From an uncultured Clostridia bacterium (GTDB taxonomy: Bacteria; Bacillota; Clostridia; Oscillospirales; Oscillospiraceae), in contig CAMZIY010000012.1 in the NCBI GenBank assembly GCA_947307365.1, forward strand, positions 1 to 33,629: a stretch of 33,629 nucleotides of DNA. The letters run 5' to 3'. Below the pieces are notes generated by a model. That model was not told the origin of the DNA and did no database searches. It saw only the letters and a list, made by a program, of their open reading frames with translations. The position numbers and the translations under genes were made by a program. This document shows positions 17,149-25,560 of this stretch, piece by piece. Within the stretch, counting starts at the first letter, position 1, and every line of letters starts with the position of its first letter.

Positions 17149-17463
17149 TCATTTCTTTGTCCCGATATTGACGCGGATGACGAGAACCACAATCGCGGCG
17201 ATAAACAGGATAAAGCCTGCATACAGAAGCGGACGGATCCCTGTCAGCATCCCGACCAAGCTCACCGCAGTACATCCTGCCAGGGAGAACATCCCGCCGC
17301 TCATCACCCGCATCAGCTTCTTCTCATCGACCTTCTCCCGTTCCCGGGCAGACATGGTGTTGTATCCGGCGATCAGTCCCTGTCCTTTGCCCCGGGAAAA
17401 GCCGACGCCCAGGGCCAGGAACAGCAGCGCAACAGCCCCGAATACGATACAGGCAGCAACCAT
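17149..17463 (-). CDS. DUF3784-type small membrane protein
   Basis: 'LGVGFSRGKGQGLIAGYNTMSAREREKVDEKKLMRVMS' plus TMs. Confidence 0.75.
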   Translation of the reverse strand: MVAACIVFGAVALLFLALGVGFSRGKGQGLIAGYNTMSAREREKVDEKKLMRVMSGGMFSLAGCTAVSLVGMLTGIRPLLYAGFILFIAAIVVLVIRVNIGTKK

Positions 17464-17507
17464 GGCAGCGTTCCTTTTCCTCTTCCGGTCCGTTTAACGG
17501 AACCGCT

Positions 17508-17795
17508 TTATTCTTCGTCCTCCTCGAACAGCCTGTCCATGAAGATCTCATAGACCGCTTCCATCTCTTCCTCATCGTCGATGGTCTCCAGGATCTCCTC
17601 CCCGTCCTCCTCCACGATGCGGAACAGGATCATCTCATAGATCTCGTCTTCGTTCTCCCCCACCGGAAGAAAAGCGCGGTAGACCCGGCCCTGGTATTCG
17701 ATATCCTCTTCGCTGAGCTTTTCCAGCTCATAGGAATTGCCTTCCTCGTCGGTGATGGTGATGAAGTCGTCCCCGTAGTTTTTCTGCTCGTCCAT
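17508..17795 (-). CDS. DUF1292 domain-containing protein
   Basis: MDEQKNYGDDFITITDEEGNSYELEKLSEEDIEYQGRVYRAFLPVGENEDEIYEMILFRIVEEDGEEILETIDDEEEMEAVYEIFMDRL; ATG 17795 behind ggaggagaaaggc. Confidence 0.88.
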   Translation of the reverse strand: MDEQKNYGDDFITITDEEGNSYELEKLSEEDIEYQGRVYRAFLPVGENEDEIYEMILFRIVEEDGEEILETIDDEEEMEAVYEIFMDRLFEEDEE

Positions 17796-17939
17796 GCCTT
17801 TCTCCTCCGTACAACAGCTTTCTGAGGCAAATGATACACGGATATGACCGGGAAAGCAAGGGGAAAAACGCCCCGGAACGGAAGGCCCCGGCTGCTGCCG
17901 GCATGCCTGCCCGATTCCGGGACGGATATCCATCGGGGG

Positions 17940-18212
17940 TCAGCTCCCTTCCCCCGTCTCCCCTTTGTATTTTCTTCTGGTCGCCGCCCCTCCCCGAAGG
18001 TGACGCTCCGCCTTATTGCGCTCCAGGATCTCCTTCACCTGGCGGTAGAGGGCCGGATCGATCTCCGGCAGACGCCGGGTCAGGTCCTTGTGTACCGTGG
18101 ACTTTGAGACCCCGTACCGCGCTGCGGCGGCCCGGACGGTCCCACCATTTTCGATCATGTAGATCGCGAGCCGGCAGGCTCTGTCCTCGATCTCCGTGCG
18201 AATAGGCACCAC
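17940..18212 (-). CDS. spoIIID: Sporulation transcriptional regulator SpoIIID
   Basis: 'ARYGVSKSTVHKDLTRRLPEIDPALYRQVKEILERNKAERHLRGGAATRRKYK' matches the remembered SpoIIID pattern (FGVSKSTVHKDLTERLPEI...VKEIL...KSIRHLRGGEATKLKYK). Confidence 0.93.
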   Translation of the reverse strand: MVPIRTEIEDRACRLAIYMIENGGTVRAAAARYGVSKSTVHKDLTRRLPEIDPALYRQVKEILERNKAERHLRGGAATRRKYKGETGEGS

Positions 18213-18247
18213 TCCCTGTACTTCCTGATCCCGGAGGGATCATTGGG

Positions 18248-18276
18248 AGTATATGCGCGCGGAGACGAAGAAATGA
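18248..18276 (-). promoter_or_regulatory. Sigma-E-like promoter candidate upstream of spoIIID
   Basis: Minus strand TCATTT (18271-18276), 15-bp spacer, CATATACT (18248-18255), resembling the SigE -10 CATACAnT. Confidence 0.4.
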
Positions 18277-18316
18277 GGAAACGCTTCCGGACCGGGTCGG
18301 GGCGGCGATCCGAGGG

Positions 18317-18350
18317 CAGAAAAAACCGGCGCGCCGATGGCGCGCCGGTT
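18317..18350 (-). terminator. Terminator of the 18363..18929 membrane protein gene
   Basis: AACCGGCGCGCC-gat-GGCGCGCCGGTT with a minus-strand TTTTTT tract. Confidence 0.8.
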
Positions 18351-18362
18351 CGGATCAAAAGT

Positions 18363-18929
18363 TCAGTTGAGAGAGGGCAGGTAGTAGTCCGCGGGACGGG
18401 ACTTGATCTCCTGCACCGCAAAGACAATGCTGGCGATGGTAATGATAAACATGATTATGAACAGGACACCGCTGATGTATTGGAAGCCTGTATTCGCCCA
18501 CTTCGGCATCAGGTTGCCGGCGAACCAGCCCTTAATGCCAACGATGGACATGATCAACGGGACCAGATTCGTCATGATGCCTTTCTTGCTCATGGTCGCC
18601 AGGATGATGATGCCGCAGACCATGCAGATCACCGGGGCGCCCAGCTGACGCAGGCTGACGAACTTGAAGGGCCGTTCCTCGTTATAGGGGCTGGAAGTCG
18701 CATAGGCGGTATCTTCCTTCATATAGTCTTCAAGCTGCATGAAGTTGTAGTTGAAGAAAATCTCGCCCCACATGCTGTTCTGGGTCTTCAGGTCCTTATC
18801 ATCATACGGAGCATACTTGAAATAGGGGAAAAACCAGCTCAGGAAAATGAGGGCAACGCAAATGACGATAGCCAGATGGGCGATCTTGCAGCGCTGCATG
18901 ATTCCAGCTCTCTTCGGATCGAATTCCAT
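18363..18929 (-). CDS. Conserved-type hypothetical membrane protein (about 4 TM)
   Basis: 188-aa ORF with hydrophobic segments, SD gaggaagatcaa upstream, own promoter and terminator. Confidence 0.75.
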   Translation of the reverse strand: MEFDPKRAGIMQRCKIAHLAIVICVALIFLSWFFPYFKYAPYDDKDLKTQNSMWGEIFFNYNFMQLEDYMKEDTAYATSSPYNEERPFKFVSLRQLGAPVICMVCGIIILATMSKKGIMTNLVPLIMSIVGIKGWFAGNLMPKWANTGFQYISGVLFIIMFIITIASIVFAVQEIKSRPADYYLPSLN

Positions 18930-18985
18930 TTGATCTTCCTCCAGACTTACCAGGTAAAATCAAAGCTAACTGCTCTTGTAAATGC

Positions 18986-19014
18986 AGTTTAGCACAAGAC
19001 TGACAAAATTACAA
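18986..19014 (-). promoter_or_regulatory. Sigma-A-type promoter for 18363..18929
   Basis: Minus strand TTGTAA (19009-19014), 17 bp, TAAACT (18986-18991). Confidence 0.5.
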
Positions 19015-19106
19015 GACTGAATTTCGATAATTTGCATAAAAAACACGGAGCATGCACCGGCGAAGGCCGATCGGCCCGGGCGGTCACCCCGCCCGGGCGC
19101 GGAAAC

Positions 19107-20315
19107 TCACTCCTCGAAGAACTTCCGGTGCACCGCGCGCATGGCCGCCTCGGCCTTGCTGGCGTCGATCAGCACGGAGATCTTGATCTCGCTGGTGGAG
19201 ATCATGTGGATATTCACCTGGGCCGCGGCCAGGGCCTCGAACAGCATCACGGCGATGCCGGATTTGTTGATCATCCCGGCACCAACCACGCTGAGCTTGC
19301 TCACCTGGTCGTTCACCGTCAGTTTCTCGTAACCGATGGCGTCCTGCTCCTTTTCCAGGGCGGCCTTCGCCCGGTTCAGATCCTCCCGGGCCAGGGTAAA
19401 GCTGATATCCTTGGTATTGTCCCGGCCGATGGACTGGAGGATCAGGTCCACATTGATCTTCTCCTTGGCCAGGACACGGAAAATACGGAAAGCGATGCCG
19501 GGTTCATCCTTCAGGCCTACCAGGGCCAACCGGGCGATCTTATCGTCCTTGGCAATGCCGCTGATCTTGGTCTCCTCCATGGTTTTCACGACCTCCTTCA
19601 CTTTTGTACCGGGCTTGCGGACATAGCTGGAGAGGACCTCCAGCTCCACCCCGTAGCGCTTGGCCAGCTCCACGGAACGGTTATGCAGCACCTGCGCACC
19701 CATGGAGGCCAGCTCCAGCATCTCGGCGTAGGTGATCTCGTCCAGCTTCTTTGCATTGGGAATGATCCTGGGGTCGGCGGTATACACGCCCTCCACATCC
19801 GTATAGATCTGGCAGAGGTCCGCGTGCATCTTCGCCGCGATGGCCACGGCGGTGGTATCGCTCCCGCCCCGGCCCAGGGTGGTCATATCCCCCCTGCGGT
19901 TGACGCCCTGGAAACCCGCCACCAGGACCACCTTGCCCTGGTCCAGCTCCTGCTGGATGCGTTCCGTATCCAGGCTGCGGATCCGGGCGCTGCCGTATTC
20001 CGAATTGGTGCGCAGACGCACCTGCCACCCCAGCAGAGAGATGGCGGGGATCCCCATCTCCTGCAGCGCCATGGCGCAGAGGGAAATGGAGATCTGCTCC
20101 CCGGTGACCATGAGCATATCCAGCTCGCGGCGGTTGGGCTCCGGACTGATCTCATGCGCCTTCGCAATCAGATCGTCGGTGGTATCTCCCTGGGCGGAGA
20201 GGACAACGATGACGTCGTTGCCGGCTTTCTTCGCATCCGCGATGATCCCGGCCACCCGCCGGAGCTTGGCGGCATCCGCAACGGAGCTGCCGCCGAATTT
20301 CTGTACGATTAGCAT
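19107..20315 (-). CDS. lysC: Aspartate kinase
   Basis: MLIVQKFGGSSVADAAKLRRVAGII, VVLVAGFQGVNRRGDMTTLGRGGSDTTAVAIAAKMHADLCQIYTDVEGVYTADPRIIPNAKKL, C-terminal ACT domains. Confidence 0.95.
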   Translation of the reverse strand: MLIVQKFGGSSVADAAKLRRVAGIIADAKKAGNDVIVVLSAQGDTTDDLIAKAHEISPEPNRRELDMLMVTGEQISISLCAMALQEMGIPAISLLGWQVRLRTNSEYGSARIRSLDTERIQQELDQGKVVLVAGFQGVNRRGDMTTLGRGGSDTTAVAIAAKMHADLCQIYTDVEGVYTADPRIIPNAKKLDEITYAEMLELASMGAQVLHNRSVELAKRYGVELEVLSSYVRKPGTKVKEVVKTMEETKISGIAKDDKIARLALVGLKDEPGIAFRIFRVLAKEKINVDLILQSIGRDNTKDISFTLAREDLNRAKAALEKEQDAIGYEKLTVNDQVSKLSVVGAGMINKSGIAVMLFEALAAAQVNIHMISTSEIKISVLIDASKAEAAMRAVHRKFFEE

Positions 20316-20362
20316 TGTTCTGATCCCACCTTATTTCAACCGTGTGCCACGGTTCGCTCTTC

Positions 20363-21484
20363 TCATTTTTCCAGGACCCGGTAACAGGCGGCGTCCTCCT
20401 CCGTCAGTCCGGCAGGACGCTCTTCCGCGATGGCGGCGACGTCTCCCCGCCGCACATACCAGCGCCCGCTCACCGCCATGGGATCGCTGAGGGCCGCCGG
20501 GTCCCCGGACCAGCTTATGTCTCTGCGTTTGCCCATGTGCCGAACGGCGTCCAGCACGTCCCCCACCACGGCGCTGGCGGTGGGCTCGCTCCCCGCGCCG
20601 GTGCCGTAGAACATTACGTCTCCCACGGCGTTGCCGGTGATCAGCACGGCGTTGAACGCCTCGTCCACGGCATAGAGCATACTGTCGGGCATCACCACCT
20701 GGGGGGCGACAAAGGCCGTCATCCCGCCCTCCGGCAGGAGCTTAGCCTCGCAGATGAGCTTCAGCTTGCCTCCCAGGCGGGCGGCGCACTCCACATCCTT
20801 CAGACTGACGTTCTGGATCCCCTCCCGGCTGATCTCCTCAGCCCGGACCTCCCGGCCCCAGGCCAGATCGGAGAGGATGGCCAGCTTCCGGGCGGCGTCC
20901 ATGCCGTTCAGATCGTCCGTGGGATTGGCCTCGGCGTACCCTTTGGACTGGGCGCTGCGCAGGGCCTCCTCCAGGCTCAGTTTCTCCTCCCGCATGGCGG
21001 TAAGGATATAATTGGTGGTGCCGTTAAGGATGCCCCGGATGCAGGTGATCCGGTTCCCCGCCAGGTCGAACTTCAGGGGCCGGAGCACGGGGATGCCCCC
21101 GCCTACGCTGGCCTCGAAGAAGTAATTGACATTATGCAGCCTGGCCAGCTCCAGCAGCTCGCGCCCGTGGGCCGCCACCAGGGCCTTGTTGGAGGTCACC
21201 ACGTGCTTTCCGGCCAGAATGGCCCGGCGGGTGAACTCCAGGGCAACGCCGCAGCCGCCGATGGTCTCCACCACCACCCGGACGTCGGGATCCCGCTCCA
21301 CGACGGAAAAATCCTTGGTGAGCAGAGACGCATAAGGACTATCGGGAAAATCCCGCACGTCCACGATATATTTCAGCCGCACGGCATCCCCGGCGGCAGC
21401 GTCGATCTGCTCCCGATTCTTCGTCAGTACGCCTGCCACGCCGGAGCCTACGACCCCGAATCCGAGTATTGCAATTGATACCAT
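20363..21484 (-). CDS. hom: Homoserine dehydrogenase
   Basis: MVSIAILGFGVVGSGV; SNKALVAAHGRELLELA; FFEASVGGGIPVLRPL; GILNGTTNYILTAM; GYAEANPTDDLNGMDAARKLAIL. Confidence 0.95.
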   Translation of the reverse strand: MVSIAILGFGVVGSGVAGVLTKNREQIDAAAGDAVRLKYIVDVRDFPDSPYASLLTKDFSVVERDPDVRVVVETIGGCGVALEFTRRAILAGKHVVTSNKALVAAHGRELLELARLHNVNYFFEASVGGGIPVLRPLKFDLAGNRITCIRGILNGTTNYILTAMREEKLSLEEALRSAQSKGYAEANPTDDLNGMDAARKLAILSDLAWGREVRAEEISREGIQNVSLKDVECAARLGGKLKLICEAKLLPEGGMTAFVAPQVVMPDSMLYAVDEAFNAVLITGNAVGDVMFYGTGAGSEPTASAVVGDVLDAVRHMGKRRDISWSGDPAALSDPMAVSGRWYVRRGDVAAIAEERPAGLTEEDAACYRVLEK

Positions 21485-21539
21485 GCTTGTCACCTGTGCT
21501 TTCCTGTATATCTCTTATCTTAGCCGTGTGGATTTGATG

Positions 21540-21568
21540 ATACTATCATAGAAGAAGGAAACTTGCAA
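21540..21568 (-). promoter_or_regulatory. Promoter of hom-lysC operon
   Basis: Minus strand TTGCAA (21563-21568), 17 bp, TAGTAT (21540-21545). Confidence 0.6.
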
Positions 21569-21608
21569 TACGTCCCCGGGGAATTCTTCTCTCATTCAGC
21601 GAAATAAA

Positions 21609-22745
21609 TCACTTTCCCGCGCCGGGAAAGTACCGTTCTACCGCCTCCCGAAGGCAGGCGCAGGCCTCCCGGACCTCCTCCGGCGTGTTCTCCGGACCGA
21701 AGGAGATGCGAAGCGCCCCGTCGATCACCTTCGCCGGAAGACCCATGGCCTCCAGCACGTGGCTCCGGCGGCCCCGGGCGCAGGCGGAACCCCTGGAGAC
21801 GCAGATCCCCTTCCTGTCCAGTTCGTTCATCAGCGGCTCCGCTCTGGCTCCCGGGAAGGAAAGGCTGCATATATGGGGCGCGCAGGCTTCCGGATCCCCC
21901 AGGAACAGCGCGCCGGGCAGTTCCTCTTCCAGGATCTGCCGCAGGGCGGCATAGCGGGCGGTATGATCCTTCCGGGCGGAGATCGCCTCCGCCGCCGCCC
22001 CGAAGCCCAGGATGGCAGGCATGGGTTCCGTACCGGAGCGAAGCCCTCCCTCCTGTCCGCCGCCCCGGAGCAGGGGAGGCAGCCGCAGGCCGTTCCGGCA
22101 CCAGAGGGCTCCCGCCCCCTTGGGTCCGCAGATCTTATGGGAGCTGAGGGTAATGAGATCCGCCCCCAGGCCCGCCGGGCTGAAGGGCAGCTTCAGAAAA
22201 GCCTGCACCGCATCCGTATGGAGCAAGGCGCGGGAATCCCGCTCCCTCAGCAGCTCCGCAACACGAGGGATATCGGTCATGCCGCCGGTCTCATTGTTCA
22301 CCAGCATCAGGCTCACCAGGACCGTATCCGGCTGCAGGGCCTCCCCCACCGCCTCCACGGGGATGCGGCCGGAGGCGTCCGGGTCCAGGAGGGTCACCGC
22401 CCAGCCTTCCGCCTTCAGTTCCTCCAGGCATTTCAGCACCGCCTCATGCTCCGCCTTTGAGCTGATGATGTGCCTGCCCCGGTGGATCTGTTTCTTCGCC
22501 GCGCCGAAAAGGGCCAGATTATCCGCCTCCGTACCGCCGGAGGTGAAGGTCAGGCTTCCCCTCTCTCCCCCGGGACCCAGGGCCTTCAGCACCCGTTCCC
22601 TGGCCTGATCCAGAGCCGCCATGGCCTCCCGACCCGGGGCGTGGCCCGCGGAGGGGTTTCCCCATAGCTCGGTCATGGCCTTTGCCACGGTCTCGGCCGC
22701 TTCCCGGCAGGGCTTTGTGGTGGCCGCGTTATCCAGATAGATCAT
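21609..22745 (-). CDS. Cysteine desulfurase (NifS/IscS-like, class V aminotransferase)
   Basis: MIYLDNAATTKPCREAAETVAKAM, GTEADNLALFG, HTDAVQAF, LSSHKICGPKGAGALW, LRSGTEPMPAILGFGAA, GSACARGRRSHVL. Confidence 0.93.
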   Translation of the reverse strand: MIYLDNAATTKPCREAAETVAKAMTELWGNPSAGHAPGREAMAALDQARERVLKALGPGGERGSLTFTSGGTEADNLALFGAAKKQIHRGRHIISSKAEHEAVLKCLEELKAEGWAVTLLDPDASGRIPVEAVGEALQPDTVLVSLMLVNNETGGMTDIPRVAELLRERDSRALLHTDAVQAFLKLPFSPAGLGADLITLSSHKICGPKGAGALWCRNGLRLPPLLRGGGQEGGLRSGTEPMPAILGFGAAAEAISARKDHTARYAALRQILEEELPGALFLGDPEACAPHICSLSFPGARAEPLMNELDRKGICVSRGSACARGRRSHVLEAMGLPAKVIDGALRISFGPENTPEEVREACACLREAVERYFPGAGK

Positions 22746-22769
22746 ATCCGTTTCATTCCTTGTTTCAAA

Positions 22770-22820
22770 TTGACTTGCCCAAGGCAAAAGCAGTATAATC
22801 AATCCGAAAATGAATTGCAA
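22770..22820. promoter_or_regulatory. Divergent overlapping promoters (HPr-like/mtaB plus; cysteine desulfurase minus)
   Basis: Plus: TTGACT (22770-22775), 18 bp, TATAAT (22794-22799). Minus: TTGCAA (22815-22820), 17 bp, TATACT (22792-22797). -10 boxes overlap. Confidence 0.65.
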
Positions 22821-22832
22821 GGAGGGATCCCT

Positions 22833-23072
22833 GTGGAACCGATTCGGATCCGCATGAGCACCATAGATGACGTGAAGCACTTTGTCACCCAGGCCAATGC
22901 CCAGGTGAGCGATATCGACGTGGTCTCCGGCCGCTACCTGGTGGACGCCAAAAGTCTCCTGGGCCTGTTCAGCCTGGACCTGGCCAAGCCGGTGGACGTG
23001 GTGGTCCACGGCACCCCCGGAGACCGGGAGAAGTTCGCGGAGGCCATCAGCCGCCTCATCGTCAGGGACTGA
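22833..23072 (+). CDS. HPr-like phosphocarrier family protein
   Basis: IRIRMSTIDDVKHFVTQANAQVSDIDVVSGRYLVDAKSLLGLFSLDLAKPVDVVVHGTPGDREKFAEAI; HPr fold signature KSLLGL. GTG 22833 after ggaggga. Confidence 0.75.
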   Translation: MEPIRIRMSTIDDVKHFVTQANAQVSDIDVVSGRYLVDAKSLLGLFSLDLAKPVDVVVHGTPGDREKFAEAISRLIVRD

Positions 23073-23074
23073 CC

Positions 23075-24343
23075 GTGCGCTTTCTGTTTGAGACCCTTGG
23101 CTGCCGCTGCAACCAGTCCGAAACCGCCGCCATGGAATCCCTGCTCCGGGCAAGAGGGCACAGCATCGTCACGGAGAACGCGGACGTGGTGGTGCTGAAC
23201 GGCTGCGCCGTCACGGCGGAGAGCGCTCGGAAATCCCGCCAGGCCGCCAGAAGGCTCCTGAAGCAGAATCCGGGGGCGAAGCTGGCCGTCTGCGGCTGCT
23301 GGCCCCAAGCGGAGCCGGAGGAGGCGGAGGACTGCCGTCCCGCCGTCACCGGGGGCAGCGGCGGCCGTCTGGCCTTTGTGGAGGCGCTGTGCGCCCTGGA
23401 GGGGGATCCGGCGCCGGTGAACCTGCTGGATCGGGCGCTGGAGCGCAGGACCTTCGAGGCGCTCCCCCCGGACCGGTCCCTGGGCCGGACCCGGGCTTAT
23501 CTGAAGGTGGAGGACGGGTGCGTCAACTTCTGCGCCTACTGCATCATCCCCTTCCTTCGGGGGCCGGTGCGGAGCCTGCCCCCGGACCAGGCAGTGAAGG
23601 AAGCCCTGCGCCTCCGGGATTCCGGGGTGAAGGAGCTGATCCTCACGGGGATCGAGCTGGCCTCCTATCAATATGGTCTGGGAGACCTGATCGCCGCTCT
23701 TGGGAAAGCCGCCCCGGAGCTGCGCCTGCGCATGGGCTCTCTGGAGCCCCGGGCAGTGGACGAGGATCTCTGCAGGAAACTCCGGGAGGCCCCCGGGCTC
23801 TGCCCGCACTTCCATCTCTCCCTCCAGTCCGGCTGCGACGACACCCTCCGGCGCATGGGCCGGAAATACGATACCGACCGGTTCCGCCGGAGCGTGGAGC
23901 TCCTGCGGGAGGCCTTTCCGGGCTGCTCCGTCACCGCAGACCTGATCACCGGTTTTCCCGGGGAGACGGAGGAGGAGTTTTCCCGCACCCTGGACTTCCT
24001 CCGGGAATGCGCTTTCGCCCACGTCCACGTCTTCCCCTATTCCGAGCGGAAGGGGACCCGGGCCGCCCTGATGCCGGACTCCGTTCCCAAGGGAGAGCGG
24101 GAGGAACGGGCCCGCCGGGCCATCGCCCTGGCGTCGGAGACCCGGGCCGCTTTTCTGGCCGCCCAGGTGGGCACGGTGCAGGAGGTGCTGTTCGAGAGCC
24201 GCCTGGGCCGTACCCCCAACGACTGCGAAACGGAGCTGCTGCCGGGGCGGGAAGGGCAGGTCCTCCCGGTGAGAATCACCGGCATACGGGAGGGCAGACT
24301 CACCCTGGGATCCGCGGATCTTCCCGTTGAAGCAAAGGCTTGA
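23075..24343 (+). CDS. mtaB: tRNA (N6-threonylcarbamoyladenosine(37)-C2)-methylthiotransferase MtaB-like radical SAM enzyme
   Basis: UPF0004 N-terminus ETLGCRCNQSETAAM, radical SAM CxxxCxxC in DGCVNFCAYCIIP, PYSERKGTRA; GTG start. Confidence 0.88.
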   Translation: MRFLFETLGCRCNQSETAAMESLLRARGHSIVTENADVVVLNGCAVTAESARKSRQAARRLLKQNPGAKLAVCGCWPQAEPEEAEDCRPAVTGGSGGRLAFVEALCALEGDPAPVNLLDRALERRTFEALPPDRSLGRTRAYLKVEDGCVNFCAYCIIPFLRGPVRSLPPDQAVKEALRLRDSGVKELILTGIELASYQYGLGDLIAALGKAAPELRLRMGSLEPRAVDEDLCRKLREAPGLCPHFHLSLQSGCDDTLRRMGRKYDTDRFRRSVELLREAFPGCSVTADLITGFPGETEEEFSRTLDFLRECAFAHVHVFPYSERKGTRAALMPDSVPKGEREERARRAIALASETRAAFLAAQVGTVQEVLFESRLGRTPNDCETELLPGREGQVLPVRITGIREGRLTLGSADLPVEAKA

Positions 24344-24368
24344 CTTTCTCCGGCGGCCTTGCTATAAT
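24340..24368 (+). promoter_or_regulatory. Promoter of serC-serA operon
   Basis: TTGACT (24340-24345), 17 bp, TATAAT (24363-24368). Confidence 0.75.
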
Positions 24369-24446
24369 ATCGTCTAATTTAATCATTTAATGTATTATTC
24401 CGATATCATCGGTCATCAAACATCATTTTGGAAAGAAGGTCTTACT

Positions 24447-25535
24447 ATGCCTAAGGATCGCGTATTCAACTTTGCGGCCGGCCCCTCCACCATGCCTCTG
24501 GAAGTTCTCCGGGAAGCTCAGTCCGAGCTTCTGAACTACGGGGGAACGGGCATGTCCGTCATGGAGATGAGTCACCGAAGTAAGGCTTTCCAGGCAATCC
24601 ATGAGGATACCAAAGCCCGGCTCCGGGCTCTTCTGAAGGTGCCTGAGGATTTTGAGATCCTGTTCCTCCAGGGCGGCGCCACCCTCCAGTTCGCCATGGT
24701 CCCCATGAACCTCATCAGCCGTACGGGGAAGGCGGACTACGCCGTAACCGGCTCCTTCGCCGGGAAGGCCGCGGACGAAGCGAAGAAATACGGGGAGGTG
24801 CGCATCGTCGCCTCCAGCAAGGAGAAGAACCACACCTACATCCCCGCTCAGGATCAGCTGGACCTGCATGAGGACGCCTCCTACTTCTATTATTGCGCCA
24901 ACAACACCATTTACGGCACCGAGTGGCAGTATACCCCCCAGGCTCCCGCCGGGGTGCCCCTGGTGGCGGACATGAGTTCGGATATCCTCACCCGGTATAT
25001 CGACTGGGACAAATACGCCGTCGTTTTCGCCGGCGCGCAGAAGAACATGGCTCCCGCCGGCGTCACCGCGGTCTTCGTGAACAAGGCCTATGTGGGCAAC
25101 GCCCTTCCCATCTCTCCCGTGATGCTGGACTATGCCGCCATGATCAAGGGGGACAGCATGCACAATACCCCGCCCTGCTGGTGCATCTACATGATGGATC
25201 TGATGCTGAAGTGGATCGACGCCCAGGGAGGCATCCCCGCCATGGAGGAGCGCAAGCGCGCCCGGTCCAAGCTGCTGTACGACGTGCTGGATTCCAGCAG
25301 CCTCTTCAAGGGCTGCGCGGAGAAGGGTTCCCGCAGCTTTATGAACGTGACTTTCGTCACCGGGGATCCGGAGATCGACAAGCGCTTCATCGCCGGCGCC
25401 AAGGAACGGGGCATCGAGAACATCGGCGGCCACCGGAGCGTGGGCGGCATGCGGGCCTCCATCTATAACTCCATGCCCATCGAGGGCGTGCAGGCGCTGG
25501 CGGACTACATGAAGGAATTTGAAAAGCAGGGCTGA
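24447..25535 (+). CDS. serC: 3-phosphoserine/phosphohydroxythreonine transaminase
   Basis: RVFNFAAGPSTMPLEVLREAQSELLNYGGTGMSVMEMSHRSKAF; FAGAQKNMAPAGVTAVFV; SVGGMRASIYNSMPIEGVQAL. Confidence 0.96.
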   Translation: MPKDRVFNFAAGPSTMPLEVLREAQSELLNYGGTGMSVMEMSHRSKAFQAIHEDTKARLRALLKVPEDFEILFLQGGATLQFAMVPMNLISRTGKADYAVTGSFAGKAADEAKKYGEVRIVASSKEKNHTYIPAQDQLDLHEDASYFYYCANNTIYGTEWQYTPQAPAGVPLVADMSSDILTRYIDWDKYAVVFAGAQKNMAPAGVTAVFVNKAYVGNALPISPVMLDYAAMIKGDSMHNTPPCWCIYMMDLMLKWIDAQGGIPAMEERKRARSKLLYDVLDSSSLFKGCAEKGSRSFMNVTFVTGDPEIDKRFIAGAKERGIENIGGHRSVGGMRASIYNSMPIEGVQALADYMKEFEKQG

Positions 25536-25560
25536 GTTCTGCCCGCAGGAGGATATGAAG

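Noticed and set aside
19070-19100. GCCCGGGCGG/CCGCCCGGGC hairpin after lysC
   Set aside because: Stable inverted repeat but no convincing U-tract on the minus strand; not called as a terminator.
19032-20312. 426-aa plus-strand ORF
   Set aside because: Antisense to lysC, no motifs.
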